Source: Vulcanimicrobiota bacterium
GTDB lineage: Bacteria > Vulcanimicrobiota > Vulcanimicrobiia > Vulcanimicrobiales > Vulcanimicrobiaceae
Direction: 5' to 3'
Assembly (NCBI GenBank): GCA_019237435.1
Contig: JAFAHB010000019.1
Location: forward strand, 1-9,004
Length of the DNA stretch: 9,004 nt
Shown here: piece after piece, positions 6,693-9,004 of the stretch
Numbering within the stretch: the stretch's first letter is position 1
Layout: each line of letters begins with the position of its first letter
Translations under genes and position numbers: made by a program
The notes under the pieces: generated by a model
Told to the model about the DNA's origin: nothing
Seen by the model: the letters and a program-made list of their open reading frames with translations, nothing else
Database searches by the model: none

Positions 6693-7380
6693 ACGGCGTC
6701 GGCGTTGCCTGAGGAAGCGGCTCGGGCGCCTGGAACGTTGACGGCGGCAGGCTCACCGGAAAGCGATAATCGCTCCAAACGATGCGCTCGCGAGCCGGTT
6801 TGCCTTTGATGCGGGCTTGCGCGTCGGCAGTTATCGGCATCCAGTACTTTCCAAACGATCCGAATTCGATCTCGCCGCTTCCCGCAGCGTCCACGCCGCT
6901 GGTGTGAAAACGGACTGCCCGCGGGAGAAACCGTATGCCGTCGATGGTGACACGATCGATCCACACATTCACCGAACGGTTCAATGGCGTCGCCTCGTAG
7001 ACGTAATCGAGGTGATGTGCATCCTTCGCCGTTCCGAGAAACAGGAGCTCATACGCATCGGTGCGCGGCGCGAAGCGTTCGACGCCGTAGCGCTCGGGAT
7101 GGCGAGAAAACCGAACGATCTTGCGGTTGAGCGGTATGCCGTCGACGGAGAGCGTCTCGTCGCGGACGTCGAGGCCGCTGCGGTAAATCCGGTGATGCTG
7201 TTCGACGTTGCTCGGCCCGACTTGCGAGACGGTGTACGAATAGATCACCACCTTTGGCGAGGCCGCGACGGCGATCGCGCGGGCGTAGCGCTGCAACACG
7301 TATTGCGAATCGGCAGCCGGCAGCGCCGCGCCCAAGAGCGCGCAGCCGGCCAGCGCGCAACCGGCGGCGCGCACGTTCAC
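6691..7380 (-). CDS. Exported protein of unknown function
   Basis: A 229-residue protein I do not recognise. It begins MNVRAAGCALAGCALLGAAL, one arginine followed by a short hydrophobic segment and PAADSQ, which reads as a Sec signal peptide with a cut near residues 19-23. LAGC at 10-13 looks like a lipobox but would leave only 12 residues of signal, so lipid attachment is doubtful. The mature part is mostly short alternating hydrophobic/polar strands (KVVIYSYTVSQ, HHRIYRSGLDVRDETL, HLDYVYEATPL, VNVWIDRVTIDGIRFLPRAVRF, GEIEFGSFGKYWMPI), compatible with a beta-rich fold of the LolA/LolB kind. That is only an impression from the strand pattern. The end is proline-rich (PPSTFQAPEPLPQATPTP). The GTG at 7380 overlaps the alaS stop as GTGA, supporting both the start and coupling. 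The gene precedes a GT-C-like membrane protein, so a cell-envelope role is likely by context. Confidence 0.7.
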   Translation of the reverse strand: MNVRAAGCALAGCALLGAALPAADSQYVLQRYARAIAVAASPKVVIYSYTVSQVGPSNVEQHHRIYRSGLDVRDETLSVDGIPLNRKIVRFSRHPERYGVERFAPRTDAYELLFLGTAKDAHHLDYVYEATPLNRSVNVWIDRVTIDGIRFLPRAVRFHTSGVDAAGSGEIEFGSFGKYWMPITADAQARIKGKPARERIVWSDYRFPVSLPPSTFQAPEPLPQATPTP

Positions 7381-9004
7381 GACAAGACGGCGTTGCGAAC
7401 GGCGCGCACGGCGGCTTCGGCGCCCGAAGCATCGTTGCCGCCGCCCTGCGCTTGGCCAGGCTGACCGCCACCCTTTCCGCCCACGTGCGGTGCCGCGAGC
7501 TTGATCAATCGACCCGCATTCACGCCCGCTGCAACGAGGTCGTCGCTGGCAGTCACCAGCAAGCTAACGCTTCCGTTGTCGATTCCGGCAAGCGCGACGA
7601 CGCCGCTGCGCAGGCGGCTGCGAATGGCGTTACTGAGGTGGCGCAACGCCTCCGCGTTGGCTTCGTGCACGACTGCGCCGACGAACGCGCGATCGCCGGA
7701 TCGCTCGGCCTTCTCGACGTAAGCCTGGGCATCGGCTGCGGCCAACCGGGCACGTAACTGTCCCAGCGCCGTCTGCAAATCTTTGAGGTCGCGCTGCATC
7801 CGTTCGACGCGATCGTTGAGTTCGTCGGGCGCCGCCGCCAGCGACGACGAGAGCGCGCCTATCAATTCGTTCTGCCGTCCTACATAGGCTTCCGACGCTT
7901 CCGACACGCATGACTCGATGCGACGAATGCCGCTGCCGATCGAGAACTCGGAGAGGATGACGAAAAATCCCAGCTCGCCGGTTGAATGCGAATGGGTACC
8001 GCCGCAGAACTCGACCGACGGGCCGGCCTGCACGACTCGAATAACCTCGCCGTAGTTTTCTCCCGCCATCCAAATCGCGCCCGTCTTCTTGGCTTCTTCG
8101 AGCGGCAAGATTCGCGTGACGAGGTGGGAGTCGTCGCGTATCATCTCGTTGACACGCCGCGCGACCGCGCGTTTCTGTTCGGCGCTTAACGCACCGCCCG
8201 GCCATCGGAAGTCGAAGCGCATTCGATCGATGCCGACCCAGGATCCGGCTTGATTAACTTCTTCGCCGAGCACGTCCTTGAGCGCGCGCTGCAGTAGGTG
8301 CGCCGACGTGTGGTGGCGCCGAATCTCGCGCCGCCATCGCTCCGAAACGCTGGCGCGAACCTCGTCACCGGCCGCGATTTCGCCGTCGAGCACGATTCCT
8401 TGATGCGCCACCGCTTCGCCCATGTATTGCGCATCGCGTACGTCGAAACGCGCCGGCGGAGCCGGTTCGGTCGACGGAGCCTGAAGTGAACCAGTCGAAG
8501 CGATCGTGCCGCGGTCGCCGATCTGTCCCCCGCGCTCGGCGTAGAACGACGTGCGATCCAAAATCAGCGCGCCTTCCTCACCGGTGCGCAGGGATGGAAC
8601 GGTTCGGCCATCCTTGAGAATCGCGACGACGCGCGCCACCGTATGCAACCCTTCATCGTAGCCCGTAAACTCGCTGCGAATCGCCGGCAGATCGGTTATC
8701 GCCACGACCTCGCGCTTCTCCGCCGCGTCGCGACGCGCGCGCTCGCGTTGCTCTTCCATCAGTCGGTCGAATGCGACGGTATCGACGACGCAGCCGCGCT
8801 CGGCCGCGACCTCGCGCGTGAGCTCGACGGGAAAGCCGTACGTATCGTGCAGCGTAAAGGCCTCGCCGCCGCCAATCACGCGCCCGTGACGTTCGATTGC
8901 ATCGTCAATGAGCCGATCGAGCATCGCCATGCCACGCTCCAACGTTCGATCGAAGGTCTGCTCCTCTCTTTGAAGCGCTGAGGCGATGCGCGTCTCGCTA
9001 TCCA
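7377..9004 (-). CDS. alaS: Alanyl-tRNA synthetase, C-terminal two thirds
   Basis: AlaRS charges tRNA-Ala and hydrolyses mischarged Ser- or Gly-tRNA. The window holds 541 codons up to the stop. The start and most of the aminoacylation core lie beyond the right edge. The visible part begins at DSETRIASALQREEQTFDRTL, at the end of the catalytic/tRNA-recognition region; TTG 8942 is an internal codon, not a start. Counting from the leucine at 8942 as 1, TLHDTYGFPVELT (30-42) is followed by the beta-barrel FYAERGGQIGDRG (133-145). The editing domain follows with its zinc-type ligands, H211 and H215 (HTSAH) and C313 and H317 (CGGTH), all present. Then come a coiled-coil linker (about 355-412) and the C-Ala domain ending in GGKGGGQPGQAQGGG (488-502). 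Total length would fit the usual 870-900 residues. The stop overlaps the next gene by GTGA, so alaS leads an operon with three envelope genes. Its promoter is outside the window. Confidence 0.97.
   Translation of the reverse strand, partial: DSETRIASALQREEQTFDRTLERGMAMLDRLIDDAIERHGRVIGGGEAFTLHDTYGFPVELTREVAAERGCVVDTVAFDRLMEEQRERARRDAAEKREVVAITDLPAIRSEFTGYDEGLHTVARVVAILKDGRTVPSLRTGEEGALILDRTSFYAERGGQIGDRGTIASTGSLQAPSTEPAPPARFDVRDAQYMGEAVAHQGIVLDGEIAAGDEVRASVSERWRREIRRHHTSAHLLQRALKDVLGEEVNQAGSWVGIDRMRFDFRWPGGALSAEQKRAVARRVNEMIRDDSHLVTRILPLEEAKKTGAIWMAGENYGEVIRVVQAGPSVEFCGGTHSHSTGELGFFVILSEFSIGSGIRRIESCVSEASEAYVGRQNELIGALSSSLAAAPDELNDRVERMQRDLKDLQTALGQLRARLAAADAQAYVEKAERSGDRAFVGAVVHEANAEALRHLSNAIRSRLRSGVVALAGIDNGSVSLLVTASDDLVAAGVNAGRLIKLAAPHVGGKGGGQPGQAQGGGNDASGAEAAVRAVRNAVLS

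Noticed and set aside
6155..6964. A 269-codon minus-strand open frame crossing the junction of the GT-C-like and exported-protein genes.
   Set aside because: Arg/Ala-rich translation with no recognisable motif, overlapping two better-supported genes; typical for high-GC DNA.
7328..7372. Near-direct repeat of GCGCGCA-CCGGC units at the start of the exported-protein gene.
   Set aside because: It is explained by the repeated Ala-Gly-Cys-Ala-Leu codons of the signal peptide; too short to be a separate element.
7254..7757. A 167-codon plus-strand open frame antisense to alaS and the exported-protein gene.
   Set aside because: Antisense shadow in G/C-rich codons with no domain, ribosome site or upstream promoter; alaS motifs are intact on the other strand.
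8940..8942. TTG as an apparent start of a 521-residue AlaRS-like protein.
   Set aside because: The frame is open and homologous up to the window edge (RIASALQREEQTFDRTLERG matches the AlaRS interior), so the TTG is an internal leucine codon.

Overview
The window is a densely packed, high-GC stretch of bacterial chromosome, roughly 60% G+C by eye. It has eight protein genes, no intergenic gap longer than about 30 bases, and no RNA gene, insertion sequence or CRISPR array that I can see. Codon use looks uniform (strong G/C third positions) and nothing points to recent transfer. The phylum cannot be fixed from sequence alone. A separate LigD polymerase, a DUF255 protein of the short 'NARYNMGGWP' type and a DUF4386 membrane protein would suit a deep-branching soil or environmental lineage such as Eremiobacterota/Vulcanimicrobiota or Chloroflexota, but that is a guess.

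Left block (1-2760, minus strand): a non-homologous end-joining (NHEJ) DNA-repair operon. Transcription runs leftward through a LigD-type 3'-phosphoesterase plus ATP-dependent ligase, a separate LigD-type polymerase/primase, and the start of Ku, which is cut by the window edge. In many bacteria phosphoesterase, ligase and polymerase form one LigD polypeptide. Here the polypeptide is split at the ligase/polymerase boundary by a TGATG stop-start overlap, with a good Shine-Dalgarno sequence placed for the second gene. The set should bind broken ends (Ku), clean and fill them (phosphoesterase and polymerase) and seal them (ligase).

Middle block (2759-4775, plus strand): a small three-helix membrane protein, overlapping by 8 bases with a 581-residue DUF255/YyaL-type protein (thioredoxin-like domain plus alpha/alpha-barrel-like region). 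Its first ATG shares the palindrome CATG with the annotated ATG of the divergent ligase gene, so any promoters here must lie inside coding sequence.

Right block (4754-9004, minus strand): transcription runs leftward from alanyl-tRNA synthetase (alaS, lacking its N-terminal catalytic part because of the window edge) into a short exported protein of unknown function, a polytopic membrane protein resembling GT-C glycosyltransferases, and a DUF4386 membrane protein. The junctions are GTGA, a 9-base gap and TAATG, so the four genes are probably co-transcribed and partly translationally coupled. The last gene converges on the DUF255 gene with a 22-base overlap of coding ends and no recognisable terminator.

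Most of the window is ordinary housekeeping and repair content. The most notable points are the split LigD, the overlapping divergent starts, and three uncharacterised envelope genes attached behind alaS.
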